Counted from the first letter of the stretch, positions 11,237 to 25,634 are shown. The stretch: 64,000 nt of DNA from Dipylidium caninum (GCA_017562135.1 QEYB01000963.1:372001-436000); one strand, 5' to 3'. The notes: generated by a model not told the origin, from the sequence alone. Numbers and translations are program-made.

Positions 11237-14200
11237 CTACAACGACGAGCTCAGCGTACTCGTCTTGTCCGCCTCGTTGGTGTTAGGCGTGCTGAGACGG
11301 GGTGGAAGTCCACAACCCGAGGAGGAGTCCGTGTCATTGTCCCCCTTCCACTCCGTTTCGCGACTCTCGTGATTCACCTCAGCAAGGAAGGGTTCTATGG
11401 TCTCATCGCCCTTCCAAAAGCTACCCGCCCTGGGCTCTGTCTTCATTGCCACAGACGTGCCCGAGGATGAAGGAGCCGGCATTTGCGACGGGATCGGCAC
11501 AAACTGAGAAAGCGGAGGCAGTTGTGGGGGTACCTGTGAGAAGGGTCGTCCGTTCCACGCTCCGGCACTGGAGGCGGCGACTGCCGTTGATGTTGTTGTT
11601 ATGCTGCTGTTGGCACCTCTTATGCCGTCATAATTTTCGCTCCCCGTAGTTTTGTTGTAGAAGCTCACATCTGGCTGATCGACCACATCGCAGAAGGAAA
11701 GCGCCTCCGTGTCCATGGCAGCAACATTGCCGGTGGGCGCTGGAGGCAGGTAGCCCTCGGGATTCTCCATCATAAAGTTTAGCACGGGGATCGGGACACC
11801 GGGACAATGTTGTTGGAGAATGCCAATGCATTTACGACAGTAATCCCTCCACAAATCTAACTGGCGCACCAAACGAGTGGCCTCCATGTTGAGACTCTCC
11901 ACTTGCGCCTGCAACTCCTGGGTCCGGTGGAGTTTGCGCTCACGACACTTTTGTGCTGATTTGCGATTTCTCTCTCGTCTCTTCATTCTCCTGTCAGCCT
12001 CGTCGGGATCAACCTGCGAATAGAAGAGCAGAGGTGAGGTGGAAAATGGGTTTCAGCTCGCCCATCGTCTCCAAAGCGCCCACAAAGACACACACACCGG
12101 CAAATTCCCCCACCAAAACGCGTTAGGTGGGGTGAAAGCGAGTCTCCTCCGCGGGGGCAGGAGAAAAAGCATAACGTTAATCGCTGAGGGGACTTTATCT
12201 CTCGAGATCTCTGAAGAACCAAATGTGACTGTGATTATGTCCATTATTGCCCTATTTACGAGCAAAACAATCAAATCACCGAGTTAATATATGTTAGTAC
12301 TTATGATGCCGGTGAAGTCCCTCTGCTGTACCCGACCCCTGAGTTCGGGGTTTAGTGCCCATGCCCACGCGCAGGACACCAGTGTGTGGAGTGACTTTAA
12401 GCCTAATGGTTCAAATTATTCATGGGAGTTTTTATGCTCCGACCATCAACATACAGCCTCCTGCAGCAATGGCGCTCACCACACAGCGTTGATGTTATCA
12501 AACCGGTGTGGGTGGGGGGAGGGGAAACAGTGGGTGAGGGAAATGGGTGATAGGTCGGACCTTCTTTGATATCCCCGGCCCATTTTATCACTATGTCCGC
12601 GAAACTCAACTCGCCTCGACGTAGCTCGGTGGTGGGCTGTGCGTACAGCCACATCACCACAAGCAGCAGCATCAGCATCAACATCATGGGCGGCGGCAGC
12701 TGAGGCAGCAACAGAAGCACAATAGGTCATTCTGAGACTGCAGCGGGCCTGCGTCCCACTCTGCCCCCACCACAACCCACCCCACTCCACTCCACACCAC
12801 GCTTCCCCCAATGCCGTTGAAGGAACGGCGTCACTTACATTGCGTGCATTCCAACACCCCGAAGGCACGCAATCCCTACTTCTCTATTCTTATCCCGATG
12901 AATTTATGCCTTTTTGCCACTCTGCTTCGGCGTCTGGAATGAGAAACGGCGGGCTTATTGTGTACTCCTTCCCTCGCTCACACGATCCAGCCTACTGAAA
13001 ACCTGGGTAAACCAATTACCGATGACTAACCGGAACAGACTGCACGAAGATGATGTGATTAGATGCAGAAAAGTCTTCTGATTCGATTCACGAGTCCGTT
13101 CACTTTACTTCTTCTCCCTCCCTCACTGAAAGATGAACTCGTCTTCCGCTCGTCTAACACCAAACACAAATCGCAATATACTGTCTGCGGGTGACGGCAT
13201 CGGATGTTCGCAACTCGGTGACTTACAGAATCGTGTTAAAGGTCACACCAGGTCATAACAACTGATTGGGTATATAAACAATGCCGAGAACATCTACACC
13301 AAAGCCATGCCATGATTTAAATTCAAAAAGCAGCGTGGATAACCAGCCAATTGATGCAAACAATGGGAGATCTTGGAGGTGTGAAGAATCAATGGATGCG
13401 GCGAATGTTTTTAATAGAACAAGCCTGCGTGGTGGGCCGGCAGCCGTGAAACTCAGTGTCTACACTGTTATGCAAAAATAAGTGAGGATGAAACCTGTCT
13501 AGGCGGAGGAAATGGTCTTAACAATGACTTGGTAACTAATGGAAGAAAGCACAACTCGACACTTACAGGTTCTGATTTCAGATTCCGTCGTCCAGTAGCC
13601 AGCGTTGGAGCGGGCTTACGAGGTCTCTTTGGTTGTGATACCGCTGAAGCTGCAGCGACCACAGCTGTGGATGTGGAGGGGACTGCACCCGTGGCTGGAA
13701 GCGAGCTAGCCCCTCTGGTGGCCGAAGAACTAGCCGTCGTCTCCCCGTCCGACGAAGCAAGACTAGCCGGCGGCGACACGGCCATCGAATCCCCAGTCTG
13801 AAATCGCCCAGGTACCTTCCCAGCTCGCAGAGCTAGCTCATTTACCGGGAGCTGTGCTTTCTCCTCTCTTGTGCTGCCATAGCGGTACGCGGAGTAGTGC
13901 ATATCCGGTGTGAGAGGCTGGAAAGCAGGATTTGACTTGGTGTTGTAGGGATCTCCTTGACCATCGGCATATTCCATGTGTGTTATCACACCAGCCGTTG
14001 CGTTTTCCAGGTACGTGGGTCTGGGGCCGCTGTATGATGAGCCGCGCTTCAGAGGGTATGTTGGGGAGTAGTGTTGATGGTGATCCTCGTATCGAGAATA
14101 CGGTCCCACGGAGGTCGAAGTAGAGGTAGGAGCTGTAAATGTCTTTCCATTCTGATTCGTCATCACGGTCGTGGAGGAGGTGGTAGGGATACTGTTTTTT

Positions 14201-14502
14201 GGAGGATGGGATAAAAGACTGTGTGCAGCTGGAAGGCTTCCAACATGGGATGTCGTGGAATCGCAGGAGACTTCAGCCCACTGAGATGAACCGAGAGTGG
14301 GTAGAGGAGACCAGCTGGGGTAGTCAGGTTGGCGTGGACGCATGGAGGACGCATCCATAGAGTAGCAATCAGGATTAGTGCTGCCTCCAGAATCGCGCTT
14401 GTAAAAAGTCATCGGGACAGTACTAGAGGGCGAGGATTTCTGTGGAGGCATGAGGGATTGTTGACCAAAAGGACCGTGATTATTAGCCACTGACGACATC
14501 AT
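11237..14502 (-). CDS. Fos-type (AP-1) bZIP transcription factor
   Basis: The two exons 13567..14502 and 11237..12013 join in phase 0 and code about 570 residues. The bZIP region follows the splice: GRRNLKSEP from exon 1 joins VDPDEADRRMKRRERN in exon 2, then SAQKCRERK. This reproduces the Fos/ATF3/JDP2 layout of a GRR lead-in, an acidic linker, a basic region with N-x3-A-x2-C-R, and a zipper ending in His. Heptad positions read Leu, Leu, Leu, Trp, Cys, His rather than five Leu, so the distal zipper is altered. The N-terminal 300 residues are Ser/Thr/Pro/Gly-rich and resemble a disordered transactivation region. The C terminus is Pro/Ser-rich. Fos proteins act in the nucleus as heterodimers, usually with Jun, on TGA(C/G)TCA sites. 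Fos is the best single assignment; ATF3/JDP2 is the alternative. The start ATG is followed by a second ATG (MM). Confidence 0.85.
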
Positions 14503-14616
14503 GAAAGCAAACTGTAGAGAGAGACAAGGAAAATATCCGTCTGGACAGCTGCTCCCTTAGGATACAGTCTCACACAGAAGTGAACACCGCGAGTGAAGGC
14601 GCTGCCTAGACGCGCG

Positions 14617-14731
14617 TTTATAAAAATGAGTCATACGACACGCATAGTGGTGCTGACCGAACCGCAGGGCCAATTCGTGCGCACGTAACACCCCTTCCAG
14701 CCCGGCGATTGGCCGGAACATCCTGACCAAT
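14617..14731 (-). promoter_or_regulatory. bZIP gene core promoter: TATA box, AP-1 site and CCAAT boxes
   Basis: Reading the gene strand toward the ATG at 14502: CCAAT elements at 14727-14731 (opposite orientation) and 14708-14712 (gene strand), then a perfect AP-1/TRE site at 14627-14633 (TGAGTCA on the plus strand), then TATAAA at about 14617-14622. The TATA lies about 115 bases before the ATG, which leaves room for a short 5' UTR. Spacing and order are those of an inducible RNA polymerase II promoter. Binding is inferred from motifs only. Confidence 0.6.
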
Positions 14732-16430
14732 CAGACAGTGCCTCGTTCGCACGCGCACGAATAGCCTCATTTTATTACCCTGGCGACTAGGCCCCTGCGT
14801 GCATAGTGTGTGCGTGCGTGCGCATACGCGTATGCGGACGTGCGGTAGTGTGTGTCCAAACGTGTAGAACCCTAGGCCCCGGACGTGCGTGTTGTCGTGA
14901 CATTAACCCTGTGAGGGGGCATTCCGTGGTACTGAAAAGATAAACGACCAGTTCTCCTTTTGCCTGCCTTCCAACCTGCCTGCCGGCGTGCCCGCCTGCT
15001 TGGTCAGTCGGTCGGCTCAGAGAGCCCTGCCTCTTTTATTTCTGAACATCGCACACTTTATCGGCCTTACCGCAAAACCATAAAAGTTTGCTCGAACTTC
15101 CGCACGCATAACTAGACCAGCACATTCGACAGCGTAAGCCGATTTCTGGCTTGGAAACCACCTCTCCATCTCCACCTTAACTCACCGATGCACCACTTTT
15201 ATTGCGCGTGTCGAGAAATGATTGTGAAACACTGATACAAAATTGTCGGGTTTGCAGTTTAAACCCTCCTTTTATCCAGTTCATCTCATTATCCCGTCTC
15301 CTTTACCGGGCAGCCGATAAGTGGACTCTGACCCACAACTTTGCTTATACGGAAATGGTAATTAGGGTCCCGTGTAGACTGACCTGAAGTTGGTACGCCG
15401 CGAGCGGCCAATCCCACACTGTTCTCCCATCCAAATATCAGGGCGGATGGGAACATGGGCCTAGTCGAGCTCATCTTGGTGCTCCTCCTCCGCCTTGTCA
15501 CGACACTTGGGTAGTGTAAATGCGACTGGCAGGACTAGAGCGTTTTCTGCGTCTCCCTCTCTAACTGGCAAGCGTGAATCGGGCAATTGTCGCAGGAAGG
15601 AGGCCTTATTGTGAGAAAATGCAAAACCTAACCGGAAAAATCGCTTGTTAAGAGCATTTATAGAAATCGAATAACGTCATTCTTTGCTAGCCGGGGAGGG
15701 TGACACCTTCCTCAAGGTAGAGGAAGGTCAGATGACATTTTTGATTAGCCCATTACATGACAGACGGTGTAAGCGTTACAATGATGCGAATTCTTCTAAG
15801 TTATTATGATGCAATTATTTTGGGGGGTAGAACGATTGGAGAGGAAGTGAAAAATTTGGGAGTTGACAACGCAATCACCTCGTCGTCTTCAGCTCGGTTG
15901 ACAGCTATGACATCTGTTGTCAACAGCCAGGCCTAATAACCTTGGTTATCGTTGGAAATACTGGTAAGACTGCTCAGGGAACGGTTTTCCATGTACTGAC
16001 ATGAAAAGATCTCTTCCGTGTGTGTGTATGTGCACAGATTCCTAAACATCGCGTCCAGAGGACGACACGTTCTGTTCGCGAAATGGCCGACCGGCCGGCA
16101 AGCTAATGCGCATGTCCAAAAGCGAGAAGTATCGTGCTCCCATTAACCGACACTGCCATTCTATCCAACTTCACCCACACAAACACACACACACGCGCAC
16201 ACCTACACATCTTCGAGGCTGGAGACTCCTTCGTTGTGGTGCAAGGAAAGTAGAGTCGATTGGCGGGAGGAGGGGGAAGGGGGGCGGCGGAAGGTTAACA
16301 CCAAGACAGGAGGACCCAGTTCTAGTGTGAAATCGGTCACCTCAGCGCCCGACGAAAGTCTGTAGCCATGTTTTATTATGGCTTTAGGCTGTGCGTTGCC
16401 TGCCCCGGCTACGCGCGTACGCCTCGGGGC

Positions 16431-16435
16431 ACGCA

Positions 16436-16467
<32 letters not shown>

Positions 16468-16472
16468 CACAC
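16431..16472. repeat. Compound (ACGC)n(AC)n repeat
   Basis: About six ACGC units at 16431-16454 run directly into an AC dinucleotide tract ending near 16472. The surrounding kilobase is also rich in alternating purine-pyrimidine steps. Confidence 0.93.
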
Positions 16473-16961
16473 CTACGAACGCGCCAGTGAAGGTCGTCCG
16501 TCAGCAAATAGCACGCGCAAGTTCGCGTGGTGTGCGTACATTCAGCATCACGCACCGGCCGGATTCATTAAAGCCTGAGCACTGCTCCTTCTGTTGACGC
16601 TGGTGCGTGCGGATGCAATGCCTGCACGCACGTGCGCACCAGGGATGCACGTGTGTGTACACGTTGACGCATGCAGGCGGCAGCAACGGCAGTAGGAGCA
16701 ACACCAGCAGTCCAACGCTATGCCATGTGTGTCACTGTCCAACCACGTGGCTCGCCTTACTTTCGTGGCCGTCCAATCAGGGGGGGCCAGAGACCCTCGC
16801 ACGACTGCGCGTACACCCTCGGCACGTGGCGACTGGGGGGGGTGAGGGAGTGGCCGGGGAGTGGGGTGGGGTACGCTGAGACCGTGTACACGCTTGCGTG
16901 CACATGTGCGTGCATGTGTGTGCCGGTCTATCGATCGAGCGGTGCAGCAAAGACCTCAACT

Positions 16962-16967
16962 AGGTGT

Positions 16968-16999
<32 letters not shown>
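16962..16999. repeat. (GT)n dinucleotide repeat
   Basis: A GT tract with one CT interruption near 16970, in the gene-poor region. Confidence 0.93.
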
Positions 17000-19900
17000 A
17001 TGAGACAGGTGTACACGGATTGTAGCGGACGTCTGGTGCTTCAACATTGTACGCATGTGTGTGTGCGTGTGTGTGGTGAGGGTGTGTGGGTGGGCGTCTT
17101 GCAACACCGGTTGTGTGAATTGGAGGACGGTCCAAAACGGAACGTTGGAGACGCGCGATACTACGCGATCGGAAAATTCACATACAGGCCCGGCGGGGGC
17201 TCAGGATGTCTCACACCAGGCAGTCTGAGTTGCCTCATCCGCAGCCGCAATGAAGGCCTCCAAGACGTGGAATTCACGTCGAGCAGCCCTTAAACTGCAC
17301 GCGGCCAGGAGGTGGAATCGCTGATAGAACGCTTTCTCCCCTAAGCCGACGTCCAGGGAAAAGCACCATTCTATCCAACCTCTGTCATTTATCATCAACA
17401 CGTGGAAGGGTCCCTGAAGGCTGTCGCGACAACCCAAAGACGAAATTAGTCCAATTGGAAGCATTGGAGGGGAATTTTTGACAGCAGTGGGTCAAACCTC
17501 AACTGGAGATTTGTGTGTTGCATTTTGGGGCAAAAGTACACAAAGAACTTTGTGCATTTATCATGTCTGGCGTCACCCTAATTGAATCGCCTCGTTTTCT
17601 CTGATTAAAAGAAAAGGACCGGAATTAAGTCATGCGAGGAGACGCGGGCATCGGGTTACGGACAAAGAAGACTAGACGAGACTATGTCGGCACATCCACT
17701 GCACACGAAGCGTTGGTAGTAGTGTATTTCCACATTTAGCAATAACGCCTGTCTTGAAGGCGGTTGGTGAAGACGATGGGTCGGGGATGCCGCTGGGCAT
17801 CTCCTCTCCTCAGGTGATTTAGCGGTCACCTCGTCCAAATTATCTCCTCAGATTACGTGAGAGTCAGGAAAAAAGTGTCTTTACTCGTCGCTAGAAGGAT
17901 CCATTTCACCGTAACGGGAGGTACTGACCCGCCCAAATCGGACGGAAAGGCCTTTGTCTCCGAGGTGTTTTGTGCTTTCTGTCTAACCCTTCAGGTGCCA
18001 CCAAGTCATTATTTCTTGCGTGTGTATCCCCAGATGGTGAATGCATCAACACAGTCACAATTCGTCCTAATTTGTTCACTTAAGCGGTCCACCACGACGA
18101 AGACGGCAAGATAAAACGGGCTGATGGGTCCGAGGGTTTTCGACCCGGACACACGACTGGTTCCGTCGGGGGAAGGTTGTGAGTCGAGTCCATTCGCCCG
18201 TCCTCAGGACGTGGGAGTGCGACTCGGTGAGGGCTACACAACAGCCAATGGATAATTGCATTATTGTGCTGTTTTGGCTTCGACGTGGTAATACCATGGA
18301 TTAGCCTCAAGGGGGCGGAGGGGAGGGGGAGGCCGCAGTCGGAGGACCGGGAAGGGGAGGGCGATTAATCAGGCTGGAGGTCGTTTTTTGGAGCTATTTG
18401 AGGTCACGACATCTTGAGGGTCAAGGTTAAACCACGCATGGTGAGCTGGCGAGTAAATCGCCCCCTGCCCCCACGCCTGTCTGCCCCCTCCACCCCGACA
18501 CCCTTGTGATTCAACCTCCGAACTCAGTTCGGGGTTTAAAGGTCGTGTCGTCAACTCCGAAGTGATGTACTACAAGGAACATGACCAGATTTGTGTTTGA
18601 TGACTGCGTTTTAATTGACCTGTTGCAAAATGTCATGACTACGACAACTCGAGATCGAAGTTCTTTCTGACTGAAATAATCAGGCCAACTCAATTACACC
18701 AAAAAAAAAAATTGAAAGGCACCCAGTTCCTTGTACACAGAGCTCTGTACCGCAGGAGAAATTGACTTGTCAACCGCAGACCCGATTGAAAGGAGTCTCA
18801 CAGACTAGACCCAAGTGACAGTCCGTCCGTCCGTCCACCCTGCCCCCACCCCCCTTTGTGGGCGAAGACATGGATGCGATGGCAAGGGGAAGAAGGTGGT
18901 AATGAGAGGGCCTTATTCACTTCTGACTATGTCCACTTTCACTAAAAACTACACCCAGTAGTTAGCGTAAACTAAAAAGCCTGACTTGAAACATTTCCTG
19001 CAGTAGGGGAAAATGGCTTCCGGAATACTAGCTCAGAATGGACGGCAAAATGTGGCCAAATGCGTTGGTCAGGGGCGAGGGGGCGGAGGTGGGTCGTCCA
19101 GATTTCCACTGATCAATGCTGTGACAACTTGTGGCCTATCCTCACCTTCCCTCGACCTCCGCTTCAAGTTGGACACGTCGGATCTGACGTGAAGCAATGA
19201 ATGGCACCTCCAACGAATGCCAGACATTGTCGATGAGATTAGACTTGATTAAACCCCCCTTCCCCCGACTCTACCAGGCATTCGACTTTCTCTTCCCTTC
19301 TTTGTTTAAATCTCCTGCCGCCCTTCCTCTAACTCGCCCATACTATGACGAATTTTGCAATTAATAATGCATCAGCAGAAGCTCCATTCACCTCGTGGCA
19401 TTCCACCTGATAGCCCGACTGAGAGGTGGAGTCTGGAGGACGTCGGAACGTGGCCTTTCGTCACGTAGGCGGCAGGTCGAGAAGACGGCACCAGTTGCCG
19501 GGAGGCAGGCGAGAGAAGGAGGGCAGCGTTACACCACTTCTCTCGCTCCCCCTCTCGCCCTCTCTCTCCCCATTAGCCCACATCAACCATAACTTATCAT
19601 TATACCTCAGTGAGTCATTCGAGTCCCATATTTATTGCGTTTGGGATAACAATATCATACACATAAATGAGTCCTGGGCCGAGGTTTTCTCGGGGAACGA
19701 CACTATCACCACTCAGTTCTGCGATCAAAAGGCCCGGGGTCATTGTACGAGTAGAGAGTTGGTCCCCAGCACAACACCCAGCCATGAGGCGACCTGCCCA
19801 AGCATCGAGAGGTGAATGGAAATGCGGGAGAGAGAAACGTGCCGCTCCTTCTTCACTGTTCCACACGGTTAGGCCTCAGACTTGTCCGATCGGCCGGTCA

Positions 19901-22900
19901 TCGGGCTGGACATGACGGTGACCTTGGCAACTGTCATGTGTCGTACGAGGATTTCACACAAAATCAAAGCTAACAGCTCAACTGACAAATTCCCAGACAA
20001 TGTGGATTTGTCCTCCTAATGATTTCCTCTTGAAAGTCCATTTTTCCGCGTGATTTGACAAGGTAGGAAATCTGGTGTTTTTTATTCAAGTCGGATTAGA
20101 TTACATCGGGTCTTTGCATCGACCTTCAACGCTGTGCTAGTGTGAAAATTTGTTTCAACTTCGAATTAACGCGAAACGACGTGTCAAAGTTAGTTGAACT
20201 GGCAAGATACTGGCTCTGTTGGAGTCAATACTCGGCGTTAGTTGCTGTTTCTTTGAGGTGGATTGGGATGAAAAAGATTTTTATACGCCAACGCCACACA
20301 GTCCTGTAAATGTCCGCACACACGAGTTCGCATTATCTCATCTCGCCTCGGTGACGAGAGGACAAGAATGACAGACGTTGTCAACTCCTCCCATAAGACC
20401 TTAAAAAGTCACTTTACGAACGGACGTGTCATCTACTCCCGCATGTCCTGTGAGACGATGGCTAGACTGTTTGAAAATGTCCTCCGCCACACTGGGACGT
20501 GATGTTTCTCCCTTCCCCTTACAGCCTTTGTAGTTTCAAACCAGGCTATTCACGTACTCTCAACAGTTGGCCATCTTGCCGTAGCAGTGAGAAAAATTGC
20601 CCTTTTTTGATAGTTAAGAAAGTCTGCAAGTCCAGTTTTTCCTCGCGCGTCTGCCAGAAGTAAGGCGCTTCGTGTTGCCTGCTTCTCCCCTCGGGCCATT
20701 GAAATGCCAAAAGGCTCGATGAGATGTATATTTTTCAGCCTTCCTCCGGATTCATAGTTCAGGAGAGTCACCGATTGCATTAGTTAGATGAAATTTTGGG
20801 GGAAAACGTGAGTGCGTAATTGCAGGAGAAGAGGTTGACATCAGTGGTGGTTAATACTACTGATATGATATCAGTACGTCGCAGTCGAGACTGAGTAAAG
20901 GCGCTTAATTTGTCTATTTTAAGAGAACTCAACATTTCTCCTCTGACCACACCTCCACGTCAGGAGGGTGGATAGGATGGGGAGAAATGTGTTCAAAGCG
21001 AGATAAAAAGACGGCACTTCGATGAGTGTGCGTAACTTATCTTCTATCCTTTAATTTTCCGAACAATCTCCAAATTCCCGACAGTCTCATCCCCTTCATG
21101 ACCAAAAAGGTATCAATGTGAGTTTTATGGTCTCCTTCTCCCTACTCGAATGTTTCGAAACCGCTAATCTTGTCTTCCTGTATGGACAGGTCTGTAACAC
21201 ACCTTCGTCCTCTATCCATGTCTCCGTCGCATTCCACTCGCGGTCAGATCCTCCTCTGAGTGTCTTAACAAACACAAAACAAGAAAAAAATTGTTAATTG
21301 GACAGGAAGGCAGACGAGCAGGCTAAAATTTTCTTTTATGTGGAACACTAAAATGTAAATGGACCTCGAGATAGGACCAAGAGTGGTGAAGAGAAGGAGA
21401 AAGGGGAGAAATTCCTTTGCCCTAATTACATCTGTCGGGCTGAATGATTCCCTTCCTACCAACAGTTGTCAGCAATTGCTAACTCCTCGAACAATTAACT
21501 CATCCCACGAAGGCGTGTACTATGCCGACGCAGTGTGGTTTGTTTACTACCATTTTACAGTAGAAAGGAGTCGTGGGAGAATTAAGAGCCCACTGAGGTC
21601 TCCGCCATTAGCCAAGATGGAATTTACCTGGTGGAAGGAGGAAGGCAAAGACAGTTGATTTAACACATACGCAGATTTCGGCCCTGTCAACCTCACGGTG
21701 TGGTTTTGAGGGGGCCACATTTGCTGTGTGTGTACTTTCTTTATGCAGGTGCATATGGTCTTGTGCTTCCTCCTTCGCCTCCTTCTTCCGCGTCCCTCCT
21801 CCGGCCTCCTTTTTCGGGGGAGGGGAGGGGGGCGTGGGTTAAAAAGACCTGTCTTTGGTGGGACCTCGAACAGCGTCGAAGTGGTGTAATCGTAGGCTCC
21901 CTTCTCCTGCGCCTTCCTCGCCCCCTCGCATAATCATGTCCTGGTTTTTTGTAGCACCCGTCTCGAAGCCTTCTTCACTCTCCCCCGCCATCCCCTCCCC
22001 TCCCCCCACGCAGCCCCATGCCCAAGGTCTCGCACCCCTCACATCACGTCTTCCACTGCTACTAAGACATCGTCGCCGTCGACAACGACCTTTCCGTGCT
22101 TGGTATCGGGAAGAACGCAGCGCAGGGAGTAGGCGGGGTGGGGGAAACTCTTCAGGGATGGAGGGGAAATTTCAAATGTGACCCATAAGACTGTAAAAAT
22201 TCACAGACAAAACGCAAATATGGAGGGCGGACAATGTGTGTGTGCGAAGGGAGAGTTGAGGAGGCGCTCTGTGGCTTAGTCGAAGGTGGAAAGTGCTGAG
22301 GTGGCAGAACTCTTCCCCCGACAAATTGATTCGGAAATTTCCTGACGCCACTAACGACAGATCGGCATTAATATCACCTAAAATTGTAATACACTATTTT
22401 ACAGATCGTTTTTTTCTTCTCTCCTTCTGTATTTACCATAACGGGGCATTTCCGTCGGAGATTAGGGTGTAGAAACTGTTGTTTTAGGGAGGCCACACTT
22501 CTAAAAAAAGTCGCAAAACACTTTAATTGTTTCGTCTACTTTTAAGTTGTCAGAACGAGGCGGTGCTGAGTCAGCTCGATGGAACATGACTTCATTTTGA
22601 TAGGCACACACACACACACACGCACAAACACACGCAGTATTGCACATTGCAATCAAAACCCATAAAATGGGTTATTTCTGTCACGTTTTAAAGGAGGCTA
22701 GCGCGAAGACGACGCGTGAAGAGTGGAAGTTAACGCCATTTTTGCCGTTTGAAGTGAGTGGCTACACGACCCACTCGTGGCATTCCGTGGGATCTGTAAA
22801 GGCTACAGAGTGGGGATTCAGAAAAGTCTAGAGGAATTGTGACGTCTTAAAACGAGGAACAGGTCTATTATGAAAATATGACAACGTTAATTTAATTGTC

Positions 22901-25336
22901 ATTTAAATGGGTTCAAATCAGGGCACCTCATTCAAACGACTCAAATCGCCTTTAGAATTAACAAATTTCAACTCTGTCACTTTTCTTAAAGAGTATTGGG
23001 AATTTTAAGTTCTCATTTCTTTTAAATATTCCATGTGGGCATAAACAAAGAGAAGTGGGACTACGAATAGGCACTCCGCTTTTCATTCTGAAGGCAATCG
23101 TGAGTGATTACCATGACAGTGTTAGTCACCCGCCTGGTGTGACACCACCGGCTCTCTCTTCAATCCCCATAAACCAAAGCATCGCAGAGGCACTAACTGA
23201 CTGTTTGAGGCCCTTAAAATTTACGATAGCAACATCCGTCGGGGACTCCGTGAAGCGCCTTTTGAAAGGAAGATGCGACAGCATGCACTTCATAGACTCT
23301 TTCGAAGTCGCTCCGGAGGTGAAGGCGCTTTCAATCAAATCCACCGCTCCCCGAATATTTCTCAGACTCAATTATCGAGTGCTCTTGTGACCGCCTGTCC
23401 GGAAGCCTAACGGCTGGATGAGCGCCGGGCCATGTCCATTGCTCGCACGTCTGCCTACCTTGCACCTGAGTGTCATGCCTTAGAAAAAGGAGGCGTTCAG
23501 ATTGTCACACTGAATTTTGCCCCTTCTTCTGGCTTATGACGCGTAGCTACGATGGTAAGTCTTTATTTGTGCATCACCAACTTCAATTTTGTCCCACTTT
23601 CCCACATCGAAACGGCAACACACACACAAACACACGCACCTCGATCCCACCGAAGGTGGAGGTTGTATCCGAGCGAATGGCGGAATAAAGCTCTAAGTGC
23701 GGTAACATCTAAAAGGCCTAGTTAATGGCGACTCGTCTAGCCATTGAGGCCCACTCCCACGGAACCTTAAAATACGCACTTTATGTCTAAGAGCCTAAAT
23801 GGGTTTTACGGAATAAGTTGTCCTTATTCTTTCTCTTTTATGTTCGTGGTTTTAGATGGCAATTCTGGCTGTGTAACGATTCGTCTGGCAGTGAGGTGGA
23901 GAGCGGCCTCGAATCGGTGAAAGATCTTCTGCATTCTCAAGGAGAAGACACGAGGTCGTGGAGGTGAATTAATTTACAATGTGGGGAATGGACCGAGCAG
24001 AAGGTCAAAAGTCTCCAAATTTTGACGACCACGATGATGCTACTGCTGATTGAGCCAAAAACTGAAAAGTTGCACTTCTCCCACCCACAAAAGGATATTA
24101 AGTGGACGTCCAAGTGTACTTGAAGAAAATATTTGAAAAAAAATCGTTTTAACACAACCCATACCTAACGACATTTTGTTTTCTGACATTTCGGTGGCAG
24201 TTATTTGACGTGAGATTTAATTCTTTGCGTCGAGGGGGCGGCGGGTGGGCGGGAAGGCGGAAGGGGTATGAGAGGCGGGGGTTGGAGAGTGCACTACGGG
24301 GGAAAGCCGGCGCAGCGAGAGCGAAAGTGGGAGGAGGAATGGGCAGAGGGGAAGAAGGGGAGGAAGAGGGAGGAGGAAAAGAGTGGCCGAGTTGACAAGT
24401 GATTGACCGAACACAAGAGACGAAAGTCGTCTATTTATTGCCACTACGTGTCATTGACATAGTCGACAGCATTTCACTGTCAATTCAAGCGAGGATGATG
24501 AAATTCTCTGGGATAGGGACAGTTGTGATGGTTTGATTGACTACCCTTCAACGCCTCTACAGGAGTCACCGGTTACCTCGAATGAAAGACTGGAGGCATC
24601 GTCTGGCCTTCCAAACTCAAGCTCGAACTATTCGACGCCTGCCGAGGAGACAAACACCTCAGTGGTCAGAACGGCCGATGATGGCAGGGTAGAGAACATG
24701 CGTCCTCGGAGAGGACCAGCGGGTGGAACGCACGGGTTTGTGTCGAGGAAAGAACACGTGGAAGCAGCGAGCTCGGAGAAGTCTAAATCCCCTGTTCCCA
24801 TTCGTTCTGCCAGAGTGGACCATCGCCTCTCCGTGACCCAAAATATCACGTATCACGGCGTCAGGATGATCGGAAGAGCTGCATCGGTCACGTTGAGGTC
24901 GTTTTAAACCCCACTTCGGCGAGGGTTACGGACGGCTTTTCGCGAGAACAGAAATTCGGCAAATGAACACTGGCTAATGACACTCGGATTGGTGGCCGAT
25001 AAGATCTAAATTTACAAAATACAAGCAGTTTACACTGAACTTTCCCGATCGCGGTAATATTTCAATGAGATGGGTAATCACTAATGATATATTCTCGAGT
25101 AGTTACGGGCTTACTAAAAATAGGATGAAGCAAACCCACTGCGTTCCCCTTCCCGTCTCCCGCCCCCGTCATAATGCTGATCTGCCAGTTCCTCGATACA
25201 TTCTTCTTCCTCCCTCGATTCCTCCTCCTTCTTTTCTTCGTCTTGCGTTTCCTCCTCTTTCTCCTCTAAAGGCTCAGTGATACTCACACACATGCCCTGG
25301 TGGACGATGCTTCTGCCGGTACCGTCGCCCACACTG

Positions 25337-25338
<2 letters not shown>

Positions 25339-25372
<34 letters not shown>

Positions 25373-25500
25373 ACACTTCGGTACACACACCCACACATAA
25401 AGAAGGCGAGAGAGAGAGAGAGCGGGACCATGATAATAGCCACATACATATATACGTACATACGTATATACATACATACACACACACATACATACACAAC
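25339..25500. repeat. (CA)n followed by GAGA and ATAC/GTAT repeats
   Basis: A CA tract at about 25339-25376 is followed by a GA-rich patch at about 25407-25422, then an ATAC/GTAT-type tetranucleotide run at about 25442-25500. Several simple repeats are stacked within 160 bases. Confidence 0.88.
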
Positions 25501-25634
25501 AAATGTATGTACGTGTAGACGCAGCCGGCTACAACTACTTCTTCCTCGGCAAGAGTTTACGTCCGATGAGTCATAAGTATGCAAATGTTCGCTAGGATTT
25601 TATGCATGACGGGCATATGGCTAGCACTACATCC

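Noticed and set aside
24533..24907. 124-codon Ser-rich plus-strand frame
   Set aside because: Isolated, with no matching exon on either side and no recognised motif; likely chance in GC-rich DNA.
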